Below are positions 41,592 through 50,423 of a stretch of DNA of 64,000 nt, piece after piece. Origin of the DNA: Amycolatopsis arida. Lineage in GTDB: Bacteria > Actinomycetota > Actinomycetes > Mycobacteriales > Pseudonocardiaceae. A program made the position numbers and the translations under genes. Within the stretch, counting starts at the first letter, position 1; each line of letters starts with the position of its first letter. The notes under the pieces were generated by a model that worked only from the letters and a program-made list of their open reading frames with translations, ran no database searches and was not told the DNA's origin. Where the stretch lies: assembly GCF_900115565.1 (NCBI RefSeq), contig NZ_FOWW01000002.1, positions 793,160-857,159 on the forward strand, in the 5' to 3' direction.

Positions 41592-42596
41592 GTGTCACCC
41601 AGCCCCCGCCTGCTGTACCTGAACCGCCGGGACATCGTCGCCGTGGGCGGCGCCGACGCCGAGCTGTACGTGACCGCCCTGCGCGCCGCGCTCGTCGCGC
41701 ACGCCGAGGGTCGCACCGTCCAGCCGCTCAAGCCCTACCTGCGCACCGGCGAGGGCGGGCACATCGCCGACCGGATCATCGCGATGCCGGCCCACGTCCC
41801 GGACCACTCGGGTCTGAAGTGGATCGGCAGCAAGCACGACAACCCAGCCGTCCGCGGGCTGGAACGGGCCAGCGCGGTGATCGTGCTCAACGACCCCACG
41901 ACGAACTACCCGGTGGCCGTGCTCGAGGGCGCGCTGATCAGCGCGTGGCGCACCGCCGGCGTCACCTGCCTCGCGGCGGAGCGGCTGGCCAGGCCCGGCT
42001 TCACCGACGTGACACTGATCGGCTGCGGGTTGATCGGGAGCACGCAGCTGCGCGCGCTGCTGCAACGGTTCCCGCACATCGCCGGCGTGCACCTGTACGA
42101 CACCAACCCGGCGGCGGCGAAGGCACTCGCCGGGCGGGCCGCCGAGCGGCGGCCGGGGCTCGCCGTGCACGTGGCCGACAGCGCGGAGGCCGCGACGCGG
42201 GCCGGCGACGTGGTGATCCCGTGCACGGTCACCGACCGGCCGTACCTGCCGTTCGCCTGGCTGCGGCCCGGCGCCTTCGTCGCCAACGTGTCCATCATGG
42301 ACGTCCACAGGGACGTCTTCCTCAACGCCGACAAGGTCGTGGTGGACGACTGGGAACAGAGCAACCGGGAGCGGAAGGTCATCAACCAGCTCGTGCTGGA
42401 AGGGAAGTTCTCCCGGGAGCGGCTGCACGCCGAGCTCGGTGAGGTCCTCGCCGGCACCCGCCCCGGCCGGGAGTCGGCCGACGAGATCATCCTGCTCAAC
42501 CCGATGGGCATGGCCGTGGAGGACATCGCCTGCGCGGCGGAGGTGTACACCCGGGCCCGCCGCCAGGGTGTGGGCACCTGGCTGGACCTGTACTAG
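41592..42596 (+). CDS. sbnB: N-((2S)-2-amino-2-carboxyethyl)-L-glutamate dehydrogenase, SbnB-like
   Basis: Ornithine-cyclodeaminase-fold NAD enzyme that oxidises the SbnA product to L-2,3-diaminopropionate plus 2-oxoglutarate. The 334-aa product has DVTLIGCGLIGSTQLRALLQ (Rossmann), GLKWIGSKHDNPAV, VLNDPTTNYPVAVLEGALIS and LLNPMGMAVEDIACAAEVY. The GTG at 41592 is preceded by AGGAG. With SbnA it supplies the diamine building block. Confidence 0.9.
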   Translation: MSPSPRLLYLNRRDIVAVGGADAELYVTALRAALVAHAEGRTVQPLKPYLRTGEGGHIADRIIAMPAHVPDHSGLKWIGSKHDNPAVRGLERASAVIVLNDPTTNYPVAVLEGALISAWRTAGVTCLAAERLARPGFTDVTLIGCGLIGSTQLRALLQRFPHIAGVHLYDTNPAAAKALAGRAAERRPGLAVHVADSAEAATRAGDVVIPCTVTDRPYLPFAWLRPGAFVANVSIMDVHRDVFLNADKVVVDDWEQSNRERKVINQLVLEGKFSRERLHAELGEVLAGTRPGRESADEIILLNPMGMAVEDIACAAEVYTRARRQGVGTWLDLY

Positions 42597-42612
42597 TGGC
42601 TGGGCTCTCCTG

Positions 42613-45600
42613 ATGGACGCCGCCGAGCTGGTGATGCGCGACCTCGTCGACGCGTTGATCCAGGAGAACCTGTGCGGCTTCGGCGAGGGCGTCGTCGAGG
42701 CCGGCGAGTACCGGGTGGGCCGGTTCCGGCTGCGGGTGCGCGACGGCGGCGCGCTGCAGCGGTACCGGTACACCGGCGGGCCGGTGTGCCACGACGGCCG
42801 GCCGCTCACCCCGGCCGGGCTGGTGGAGCTGCTCGACGCCGAGTTCCCGCACCGGGCGCAGGTGTGCGCCGACCTGCGGGACGCCGTGGCGCACGCCGAG
42901 GTCCTGCGCTCGGCGGGCGCGCCACGGCCGGTGGACCTGCGCGCCGGGGAGCACCTGGCGGCCACCCGCAACCGACCGTTCCACCCCACCGCGCGGGCGG
43001 TGTCCGGGTGGACGGCGGCGGAGGTCGCCGAGTACGGGACGGCGCGGGCGGAGCCGCTCGGGTTGGACTGGGTCGCCGTGCGGGCCGACCGGTTGCGCCT
43101 CGGCGGCGGGCCCGGCTCGGCCGCGCTGCCCGAGCTGCTGCTCGGACCGGCCGACCGGGAGCGCCTGGCCAGGAGGCTGCCGCCTGGTTTCCTGGCGCTG
43201 CCGGTGCATCCCTGGCAGTTCGACCGCGTGCTGCCGCGGGAGTTCGCCGCCGAGCTCGCCGCCGGTGTGGTGCGCCCGCTGGCCCGCGGGCTCGGCCGGT
43301 TCCACCCCACGGCGTCGCTGCGCACGCTCATCGCCGCCGACACGCCGGCCCGGCACGTGAAGCTGCCGCTCGGCGTCACCACCCTGGGCGCGACCAGGCT
43401 GCTGCCGCCGCGCTACCTGGCCAACTCCGAGCTGGCCGAGGCCACCCTGCGCACCGTGCTCGACCGGGATCCCGCGCTGGCCGCGTTGGTGCTGGCCTGC
43501 GACGAGCGCACCTGGTGCGGCTGGCATGCCGGGCCGGACGACGAGTTCGCCGACCGCCCCGGCCTGCTCGCCGCGCAGGTGCGCCACCTCCCGGAGGAGG
43601 CGCTGACGGCACTCGCCCTGCCGATGGCCGCGCTGGCCGCGAACGCCGACCTCGACTCGGTGTTCCACAGGAGACCGCTGGCCTTCTTCGGCGAGCTGGC
43701 CGCGCTGTTCCTCCGGGTCGGGCTGGGCTTCCTGCGCCACGGCGTGTTGCCCGAGCTGCACGGCCAGAACGTGCTGGTGGTGGTCCGGGCCGGCCGGCCG
43801 GCGCGGCTCGTGTTGCGCGACCACGACACCCTCCGGGTGTGTCCGAAATGGATGGCCGCGGCCGGGATCCCGGAGCCGGGCTACCGGGTGAAGCCGGGCG
43901 CGCCGCAGTCGCTGCGGCTGGAGGCGCCGGAGGCGCTGCTGGGCTACCTGCAGACGCTCGGGGTGCAGGTCAACCTCTACGGCATCGCCGACGCGCTCGG
44001 CCGACGGTACGGCGTCCCCGAGCGGGCACTGTGGGCGCGGGTGCTGGCGGCGACCACGGAGGCGCTGGCGGAACTGGACCCGCCCGACTCCGTGCGGGAC
44101 GTCGTCGCCAGGCACCTGCTGCGCGCGCCGGTGTGGCCGAGCCGGCAGGTGCTCGGGCCGTTGCTGCGGCGGGGCCGCGGCGGCGGGGTGAGCATGCCGG
44201 CCGGCACCGGCGAGGTGCCGAACCCGCTGGTCGAGGGCGCCCGGGAACTGGCGTGGCTGGCGGCGCGGCGGCGGGTGCTCAACGCGTTCCTGCGGGAGAC
44301 CGGCCGGCACGACGTGCCCGTGGGCCGCCTGCGGCTGCCGGGCGACGTGGCGGTCGAGGTCATCCACCGCTCACTGACCGGGCAGCACGACTACGGCGCG
44401 GCCCTTCGGCCCGACGGCGGCCGGCTCGGTCACCGCGAGTTGGTCGCCGCGCTGGTCGAGGAAGTGGCCCGGCGGGCGCCGGTGCCGGATGCCGCGGGTC
44501 GGGTGGCGGAGCTGACCGGGCAGATCGCGCACAGCGTCGAGCGGTCGGCCCGCTACCTGCGCGCGGACCGCCCGGCCCCGGCGGACGACCCGCGGGCGCT
44601 GACCCGGCACGCCGAGCAGGGGGTGCTGCTGGGCCACCCGTTCCACCCGACGCCCAAGTCGGCCGAGGGGCTCACCGGCGAGGACCTCGAGCGGTACGCA
44701 CCGGAGCTGGGCGCGTCGTTCGTGCCGCACTACGTCGCCGTCCCGCCCCGCCTGGTGACGCAGCGCCGGGTTGGGCCGGGGCCCTGGGTGCCGGCGGAGG
44801 TCGCCCGGCACGTCCCGGCCGGGTTCGCCGCGCTGCCGGTGCACCCGTGGCAGGCGCGGCACCTGCTGGACCGGCCGGAGGTGCGGGCGCTCGACCTGGT
44901 GCCGCTCGGCCCGCTCGGCGCGCCGGTGTACCCGACGTCGTCGGTGCGCACGGTGTGCGATCCCGACTTCCCGACGATGTGGAAGCTGCCGCTGCACGTG
45001 CGGGTGACCAACTTCGTCCGGAACAACCCGATGGAACAGCTTCGCAGGGCGGCGGACGCGGCGGCGGTGGTCGACCGGTTGCCGCTGGGCCGGGAGTTCC
45101 CGGGGTTCGGCGTGCTACGGGAGAGCGGGTTCCGGACGCTGGATCCCGCGGTGGTGGGCGACGCGCTCGCGGCCGAGTTCGGGGTGGTGTACCGGGCGAA
45201 CCCGTTCGTCGCCGATCGGCGGGCGCCCCGGGTGCTCGCGGCGCTGCTGGAGGAGCCTCCCGGCGGTGGCCCGCCGGAGCTCGCCGGGCTGGTGCGCGAC
45301 CCGGTGGAGTGGTTGCGCCGGTACCTGGACCTCTCGCTGCTGCCGCTGCTGATCGTGTTCGCCCGGTACGGGGTGAGCTTCGAGGCGCACGTGCAGAACT
45401 CGTTGCTGTGCCTCGACGGCGGGTGGCCGGCGCGGTTCCTGGTCCGCGACCTGGAGGGGGTGAGCGTGAGCGAGCGCGGCGCCGGCGACCTGCCCGCGGG
45501 CAGCCCGGCGCGGTACCCGGACGAGGAGGCGTGGCTGCGGCTGCGCTACCACGCGGTGACCAACCAGCTCGGTCACCTGGTGCACGTGCTCGGCCGGTAC

Positions 45601-45795
45601 GGCACGGTGCCGGAGGGTCGGTTGTGGACGGTGGCGCGCGAGGCGGTGGCCGGATGCGACGCGGCCGGCCGCTACGGCCGGGCGCTGCTCGCCGACGAGA
45701 CGCTGCCGGCCAAGGCGAACCTGCTGAGCCGGTTCGCCGGGCGCGGCGAGCGCCCCTGGTACGTGGACGTTCCCAATCCGCTTCGGGAGGGCTGA
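42613..45795 (+). CDS. fused double IucA/IucC siderophore synthetase
   Basis: A 1060-aa protein with two complete NIS synthetase modules in tandem. Module 1 (about 1-530) shows NRPFHPTARAVSGW (123), ARHVKLPLGVTTLGATRLLP and GVLPELHGQNVLVVV (382). Module 2 (about 540-1060) shows GHPFHPTPKSAEGL (about 675), TMWKLPLHVRVTNFVRNN, FEAHVQNSLLCLDGGW (about 922) and ARFLVRDLEG. NIS enzymes adenylate a carboxylate of citrate or a citryl intermediate and couple it to an amine. In staphyloferrin B clusters these are separate genes. The ATG at 42613 has a weak ribosome site 17 nt after sbnB; the next gene follows one base after its stop. Confidence 0.9.
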   Translation: MDAAELVMRDLVDALIQENLCGFGEGVVEAGEYRVGRFRLRVRDGGALQRYRYTGGPVCHDGRPLTPAGLVELLDAEFPHRAQVCADLRDAVAHAEVLRSAGAPRPVDLRAGEHLAATRNRPFHPTARAVSGWTAAEVAEYGTARAEPLGLDWVAVRADRLRLGGGPGSAALPELLLGPADRERLARRLPPGFLALPVHPWQFDRVLPREFAAELAAGVVRPLARGLGRFHPTASLRTLIAADTPARHVKLPLGVTTLGATRLLPPRYLANSELAEATLRTVLDRDPALAALVLACDERTWCGWHAGPDDEFADRPGLLAAQVRHLPEEALTALALPMAALAANADLDSVFHRRPLAFFGELAALFLRVGLGFLRHGVLPELHGQNVLVVVRAGRPARLVLRDHDTLRVCPKWMAAAGIPEPGYRVKPGAPQSLRLEAPEALLGYLQTLGVQVNLYGIADALGRRYGVPERALWARVLAATTEALAELDPPDSVRDVVARHLLRAPVWPSRQVLGPLLRRGRGGGVSMPAGTGEVPNPLVEGARELAWLAARRRVLNAFLRETGRHDVPVGRLRLPGDVAVEVIHRSLTGQHDYGAALRPDGGRLGHRELVAALVEEVARRAPVPDAAGRVAELTGQIAHSVERSARYLRADRPAPADDPRALTRHAEQGVLLGHPFHPTPKSAEGLTGEDLERYAPELGASFVPHYVAVPPRLVTQRRVGPGPWVPAEVARHVPAGFAALPVHPWQARHLLDRPEVRALDLVPLGPLGAPVYPTSSVRTVCDPDFPTMWKLPLHVRVTNFVRNNPMEQLRRAADAAAVVDRLPLGREFPGFGVLRESGFRTLDPAVVGDALAAEFGVVYRANPFVADRRAPRVLAALLEEPPGGGPPELAGLVRDPVEWLRRYLDLSLLPLLIVFARYGVSFEAHVQNSLLCLDGGWPARFLVRDLEGVSVSERGAGDLPAGSPARYPDEEAWLRLRYHAVTNQLGHLVHVLGRYGTVPEGRLWTVAREAVAGCDAAGRYGRALLADETLPAKANLLSRFAGRGERPWYVDVPNPLREG

Positions 45796-45796
45796 C

Positions 45797-47518
45797 GTGG
45801 AGGCTCGGTGGGTCCAGGCGGCGCTGGCTTCGCCGGAGTACGTGGCCGTCCGCCGGCGAGTGTTCCGGCAGTTGCTGGAGTCGCTGTGCTACGAGGGCGC
45901 GCTGCGGACGCGTCCCGCCGGCGCGGATCGGTGCGCGGTCGACGGTGTCGACGAGCGGGGCCGACCGGTGTGCTACGAGTTCACCGCGCGCCGGCGGTTC
46001 GGCTTCGGCAGGGTGGCCGTGGGGCCGGATCCGGTGCTGCGCGACGGGGTGGAGGCCGAGTCGGTCACCGCGTTCCTCACCGAGGCGCGCGACGCGCTGG
46101 TGGCCGACCAGGAGCACCTGGCCCGGTTCACCGCCGAGCTGGCGGAGACGCTGGTCAAGGACGCGCTCGCGCAGTACGCGCGGACCGAGCGGGGCGACGT
46201 GCTCGCCGGGGCGGACCACGACACGCTGGAGTCCACGGTCACCGACGGGCACCGCTACCACCCGACGTACAAGTCACGGGTGGGCTTCGACCTGGCGGAC
46301 AACCTCGCGTTCGGGCCGGAGTTCGCCCGCCCGGTCCGTCCACTGTGGCTGGCCGCACACCGGTCGGTCACCGAGGTGACGGTGGCCGGGGAGCTGCGCG
46401 AGGCCGAGTTCCTGCGCGGGCAGGTGGGCCCGCGGTGGGACCCGGACCCCGCGGAGTACACGATGCTGCCGGTGCACCCGTGGCAGTGGCGGGAGCGGGT
46501 GGGGCGGGTGTTCGCCGAGCGGCTGCGCCGGGGTGAGCTGGTGGTGCTGGGCGAGGACCCGGACGAGTTCCGCGCGCAGCAGTCGGTCCGCACCCTGGCC
46601 TGCGCGAGCGCGCCGCACCGGCCCTACCTCAAGCTCGCACTGTCCATTGTGAACACGTCAACCAGCAGGGTGCTGGCGCCGCACACCGTGCGCAACGCGG
46701 CGCCGGTGACCGAGTGGCTGCGCGGGATCACCCGCGGGGACCCCGACCTGGACGAGGTGATCCTGCTCGGCGAGGTGATGGGCAGCTCGGTGGCCGCCCC
46801 CGCCGGAAGTGGCGCCGAGGGGTACGGCGCGCTGGCGTGCGTGTGGCGGGAGAGCCTGCACGCTCAGCTGGCTCCGGGGGAGGCGGCCGCGCCGTTCACC
46901 GCGCTGACCGCGCGGGAGCGGGACGGCACGCCGTTCGTCGAGGGGTGGCTGCGGGCATACGGCGTGCGGGAGTGGGTGGCGCGGCTGGTGGAGGTCGCCG
47001 TGGTGCCGCTGGTGCACGTGCTGTGCGCGCACGGGGTGGCATTGGAGGCGCACGCGCAGAACATGGCGCTGGTGCACCGGGAAGGGTGGCCGGCGCGGGT
47101 GGCGCTGAAGGACTTCCACGACGGGGTGCGGTTCTCCCGGGCACACCTGGCCGAGCCGGGGCGCTGCCCGGAGCTGGCCGGCACGCCGGCGCACCACGGG
47201 AACCGGAACTCGTTCCTGGAGACCGGGGACGTGGACCTGGTCACCGATTTCCTGCTGGACGCGTTCTGCTTCGTCAACCTCGGCGAGCTGGCGATCCTGC
47301 TGGCGGAGGCGTACGGGTTCGCCGAGCGGGAGTTCTGGGCGGTGGTGCGGGCAGCGCTGCGGGACTACCGGGAGCGCCGTCCCGAGCTGGCCGAACGGTT
47401 CGCGCTGTTCGACGTCACCAAGCTCACGGTGGCCGTGGAGAAGCTCACCACCCGCCGGCTGCTCCCCGACACCGAGCTGCGCCTGCACGCGGTCCCGAAC
47501 CCCCTCGGGCAGGGGTGA
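45797..47518 (+). CDS. IucA/IucC family siderophore synthetase
   Basis: Third NIS synthetase domain of the locus, 573 aa, as a stand-alone protein. Motifs are GHRYHPTYKSRVGFDLADNL, RPYLKLALSIVNTSTSRVLA with THTVRN-like APHTVRNAAP, GVALEAHAQNMALVHREG and VALKDFHDGVRFSR. It should condense a decarboxylated citryl-diaminopropionate unit or a terminal acid. The GTG at 45797 lies one base after the preceding stop, implying coupling. The count of three NIS domains equals that of the staphyloferrin B pathway. Confidence 0.9.
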   Translation: MEARWVQAALASPEYVAVRRRVFRQLLESLCYEGALRTRPAGADRCAVDGVDERGRPVCYEFTARRRFGFGRVAVGPDPVLRDGVEAESVTAFLTEARDALVADQEHLARFTAELAETLVKDALAQYARTERGDVLAGADHDTLESTVTDGHRYHPTYKSRVGFDLADNLAFGPEFARPVRPLWLAAHRSVTEVTVAGELREAEFLRGQVGPRWDPDPAEYTMLPVHPWQWRERVGRVFAERLRRGELVVLGEDPDEFRAQQSVRTLACASAPHRPYLKLALSIVNTSTSRVLAPHTVRNAAPVTEWLRGITRGDPDLDEVILLGEVMGSSVAAPAGSGAEGYGALACVWRESLHAQLAPGEAAAPFTALTARERDGTPFVEGWLRAYGVREWVARLVEVAVVPLVHVLCAHGVALEAHAQNMALVHREGWPARVALKDFHDGVRFSRAHLAEPGRCPELAGTPAHHGNRNSFLETGDVDLVTDFLLDAFCFVNLGELAILLAEAYGFAEREFWAVVRAALRDYRERRPELAERFALFDVTKLTVAVEKLTTRRLLPDTELRLHAVPNPLGQG

Positions 47519-47524
47519 CCTCCG

Positions 47525-48745
47525 GTGCCCCTGACCGAGCCGGTCACCCCGATCGACGCCGAGATCGGCGCGCTGGTCGCCGCGCGGTGCCCGCGGACCG
47601 AGCCCGTGTGCGCCTACGTCTACGACCTCGCCGCCCTCGCCGCGCACGTCTCCGCCGTCGTCGCCGCGTTGCCGGCGCGTTGCCGGATGTTCTACGCCAT
47701 GAAGGCCAACAGCGCGGCACCGATCCTGCGCACGCTCGCCCCCCGCGTGGCCGGCTTCGAGGTCGCCTCCGGCGGCGAGCTCGCCAAGGCCCGCGCGGCC
47801 GCCCCCGGGGCACCGGTGATCGTCGGCGGCCCGGCCAAGACCGAGTCCGAGATCGCCGCCGCGGTCCGCGCCGGCGCGCTCCGCCTGCACGTCGAGAGCG
47901 TGCTCGAGCTGCACCGGGTCTCCGCGGTCGCCACCGGCCTCGGCCACGAGGTCGACGTCCTGCTCCGGGTCAACCTCGCCGGCCCCTTCCCGGCGGCGAC
48001 CATCGCGATGGCCGGCCGGCCCACCCAGTTCGGCATCGACGAGTCCGCGTTGGGCGCGGCCGTCGGCGCGGCCCGGTCGCTGCCGGGTGTCCGGCTGGCC
48101 GGCTTCCACCTGCACTCGCTGTCGAACAACCTCTCCGCCGAGGCCCACCTCGCGATGCTGGCCCACTACCGGGACCGGGTGCTCGGCTGGGAGCGCGCGT
48201 TCGGCCTGCGCTGCACCGTGCTCAACGTCGGTGGCGGGATCGGGGTCGACTACGCCGACCTCGCCGCCCAGTTCGACTGGCCGGCCTTCACCCACGGCCT
48301 CGACGCGCTGCTGCGCACGTTCCCGGAGCACTGGCGGGAGATCGACTTCGAGTGCGGGCGGTTCCTGGTCGCCGGCTGCGGCGTGTACGCCACCGAGGTA
48401 CTCGACGTCAAGCGCAACCATGGCGTCAACTACGTCCTCGTCCGCGGCGGCACCCACCACTTCCGGCTCCCGGCGTCCTGGCAGCACAGCCACCCGTTCA
48501 CCGTGCACCCGCGCGAGGGCTGGCCGGCCGAGCTCCCCCGGCCGGAGGTCCGCGCCGAGCCGGTCACCGTGGTCGGCGAGCTGTGCACCCCGAAGGACGT
48601 GCTGGCCAGGGACGTGCCGATGGCCCGCGTCCGGGCCGGTGACGTCCTGGCCTTCCGGCACGCCGGCGCCTACGGCTGGGAGATCTCCCACCACGACTTC
48701 CTCAGCCACCCGCACCCTGACCAGGTGTTCCTACCCGCCACGTGA
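47525..48745 (+). CDS. sbnH: PLP-dependent decarboxylase, SbnH-like
   Basis: Fold-III (alanine-racemase-like) decarboxylase of the diaminopimelate/ornithine decarboxylase family. The 406-aa product has the PLP lysine in MFYAMKANSAAPIL (about 58), GFEVASGGELAKA, FHLHSLSNN, the glycine loop LNVGGGIGVDYADL and the catalytic Cys in VVGELCTPKDVL. In staphyloferrin B synthesis SbnH decarboxylates the citryl-diaminopropionate intermediate. It lies 6 nt after the third NIS gene. Confidence 0.88.
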   Translation: MPLTEPVTPIDAEIGALVAARCPRTEPVCAYVYDLAALAAHVSAVVAALPARCRMFYAMKANSAAPILRTLAPRVAGFEVASGGELAKARAAAPGAPVIVGGPAKTESEIAAAVRAGALRLHVESVLELHRVSAVATGLGHEVDVLLRVNLAGPFPAATIAMAGRPTQFGIDESALGAAVGAARSLPGVRLAGFHLHSLSNNLSAEAHLAMLAHYRDRVLGWERAFGLRCTVLNVGGGIGVDYADLAAQFDWPAFTHGLDALLRTFPEHWREIDFECGRFLVAGCGVYATEVLDVKRNHGVNYVLVRGGTHHFRLPASWQHSHPFTVHPREGWPAELPRPEVRAEPVTVVGELCTPKDVLARDVPMARVRAGDVLAFRHAGAYGWEISHHDFLSHPHPDQVFLPAT

Positions 48746-48794
48746 CCTGGGCAATGCCCGGATTGTGCGATCGCTCCCGACCACCTAGGGTCGC

Positions 48795-48813
48795 TTAGCC
48801 AAGCCTAACCAAA
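48795..48813. promoter_or_regulatory. second iron box, upstream of the siderophore-binding lipoprotein gene
   Basis: TTAGCCAAGCCTAACCAAA agrees with the 19-bp iron-box consensus at about 14 positions, with a perfect right half (CCTAACC). It lies about 42 nt upstream of the binding-protein start and suggests a separate iron-regulated promoter. Confidence 0.7.
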
Positions 48814-48854
48814 CCGTTACGGGTTGGGCAGGCGCAGCGACCCGAGGAGACCGA

Positions 48855-49865
48855 ATGTCCAGATCCGCCCGCCCGCGCCCGCTCCGGCGTGCGGGGTTCG
48901 CGGCCACGCTCGTGGCCTGCCTCGCCCTCACCGCCTGCGGTGGCGGCGCCGACGAACCGGCCGTCGACCAGGGCGCCGCCGACGAGGGGTTCCCCCGCAC
49001 CATCCAGCACGCCATGGGCGAGACGACCCTCGAGCAGCGGCCGCGGACGGTGGCCGCGCTGGACTCGAGCTACGTCGACGCCGCGCTCGCGCTGGAGACG
49101 AAGGTCGTCGCGTTCACCCGGTTTCCCGCGGCCGGCGAGGACCAGCTGCCGGAGTACCTGCCGGCGGCCGACAAGGAGTTCGCCAAGGACGCCAGGGTGA
49201 TCGGCGAGTTGGGCTCACCGGACATCGAGCAGCTCTACGACATCAGGCCGGACCTGATCGTCTCGGCGAAGGTGCGGCACGAACAGATCTACGACGAGCT
49301 GTCCAACGTGGCGCCCACGGTGTTCAGCCAGACCACCGGCGCCACCTGGAAGGACAACATCCGGTTGCTCGGCAGGGCGCTGGGCAAGGAGGAGCTGGCC
49401 GAGCGCAGGATCGGTGAGTACGAGGCCAGGGCCGAGCGGGTCGGCGACAACATCCGCGCGAAGCTGGGCCGCGACGCCACCGTGTCGCTGGTCCGGTTCG
49501 TCGAGGGCGAGCCGACCGTGCGGCTGTACAGCAGCGCCTCCTACCCGGGGATCGTGATGGCCGACGTCGGCCTGCAACGGCCCGAGGGGCAGCCGGACAG
49601 CCAGGACAAGATCTCGGTGAACCTCAGCCAGGAGAACATCACCCAGCTGGACGCCGACCACATCTTCGTCTCCACCTACTCCGACCCGCGCACGGACGAG
49701 GGTGACCCGCGCGCGCAGTTCGAGTCGAACCCGCTGTGGCAGACCCTCGACGGGGAGGTGTCCAACGTGGACGACACTCGGTGGTTCACCTCGGTGAGCC
49801 TGCAGGGCGCGTATGCGATGCTGGACGACCTCGCCGACCGCTTCGGCGTCGACCCGGCCCGCTGA
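48855..49865 (+). CDS. iron-siderophore ABC transporter substrate-binding lipoprotein
   Basis: A 336-aa FecB/FepB-type binding protein. The N-terminus has RR..RR, a hydrophobic stretch and lipobox LALTACGGG (Cys near residue 27), so it is tethered outside the membrane. The body has RTVAALDSSYVDAALALETK, DIEQLYDIRPDLIVSAKVRH and HIFVSTYSD. It is expected to bind the ferric form of the siderophore made by the preceding genes. No permease or ATPase genes adjoin it, so import must use transporters encoded elsewhere. Its start codon follows GAGGAGA. Confidence 0.9.
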   Translation: MSRSARPRPLRRAGFAATLVACLALTACGGGADEPAVDQGAADEGFPRTIQHAMGETTLEQRPRTVAALDSSYVDAALALETKVVAFTRFPAAGEDQLPEYLPAADKEFAKDARVIGELGSPDIEQLYDIRPDLIVSAKVRHEQIYDELSNVAPTVFSQTTGATWKDNIRLLGRALGKEELAERRIGEYEARAERVGDNIRAKLGRDATVSLVRFVEGEPTVRLYSSASYPGIVMADVGLQRPEGQPDSQDKISVNLSQENITQLDADHIFVSTYSDPRTDEGDPRAQFESNPLWQTLDGEVSNVDDTRWFTSVSLQGAYAMLDDLADRFGVDPAR

Positions 49866-49879
49866 CCCCGCCCTGTCGT

Positions 49880-49932
49880 GCCATGAAGGCCACCTTCATC
49901 GCGTTCAATGCAATGAAGGTGGCCTTCATGGC
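49880..49932. terminator. 20-bp perfect palindrome of the ATGAAGG repeat family
   Basis: Arms GCCATGAAGGCCACCTTCAT and its exact complement flank a 13-nt loop, 15 nt after the lipoprotein stop. Each arm is itself nearly self-complementary and equals the element at 35618. It should fold into a very stable terminator-like hairpin in RNA. Confidence 0.75.
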
Positions 49933-49942
49933 GTCCGGAGCC

Positions 49943-50311
49943 TCAGAGCGGGTGCTCCAGCCAGACGTTGGGCTCCACGTAGACGCCCACGCCCTGCGGG
50001 CGCGACACCAGCACCGGCGCGATCCCGCCCGGCACGACGTTCTCCCCGTCGACCAGTGACCGGCCGGTCCACTCCCGCCGCCGGTCGAGGGTGCCGGTGA
50101 TGGTCATCGCCAGCGGCGCGATCCGCACCAGCCGCGCCCCCAACCGCTCGTGGGTGCGCAGCCAGGGATCCTCGGGCAGGCCATCGGGGCGCCGGCGGGC
50201 GACATAGTCCGCCATCGGCACCAGCGGGTACTCCTGCTTGCCGGTGGGCCGCACCGGCACGACCAGCCGCCGGAACCCGCGTGCCCGGGTCCGCTCCCGC
50301 AGCGCGCGCAT
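49943..50311 (-). pseudogene. N-terminally truncated GNAT acetyltransferase remnant
   Basis: The 122-codon frame encodes only the C-terminal half of a GNAT-like protein: LRERTRARGFRRLVVPVRPT, GLPEDPWLRTHERLGARLVR, LAMTITGTLDRRREWTG and YVEPNVWLEHPL. Full-length relatives, as I recall, are about twice as long. The acetyl-CoA-binding N-terminal part is missing, and a truncated toxin-like ORF abuts it upstream. A fragment is more likely than a functional gene. Confidence 0.5.
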
Positions 50312-50353
50312 CGCGCCATGATCCCCGACCGGTCCCGAGGTGTCCGGCGGATT

Positions 50354-50416
50354 TCACCGGACTCCGCGCAGGGTCAGCTGGTTCTGAACCTGCTCGTCAA
50401 CAGTGACCTCGTACAC
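50354..50416 (-). pseudogene. truncated toxin-like ORF downstream of DUF6247 gene
   Basis: GTG at 50416, 7 nt after the DUF6247 stop, encodes VYEVTVDEQVQNQLTLRGVR and then a stop. The pattern resembles the first strand and helix of RelE/ParE-like partners that often follow DUF6247 genes. The rest is absent, which is consistent with a deletion joining it to the GNAT remnant. Confidence 0.4.
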
Positions 50417-50423
50417 CCAGCGG

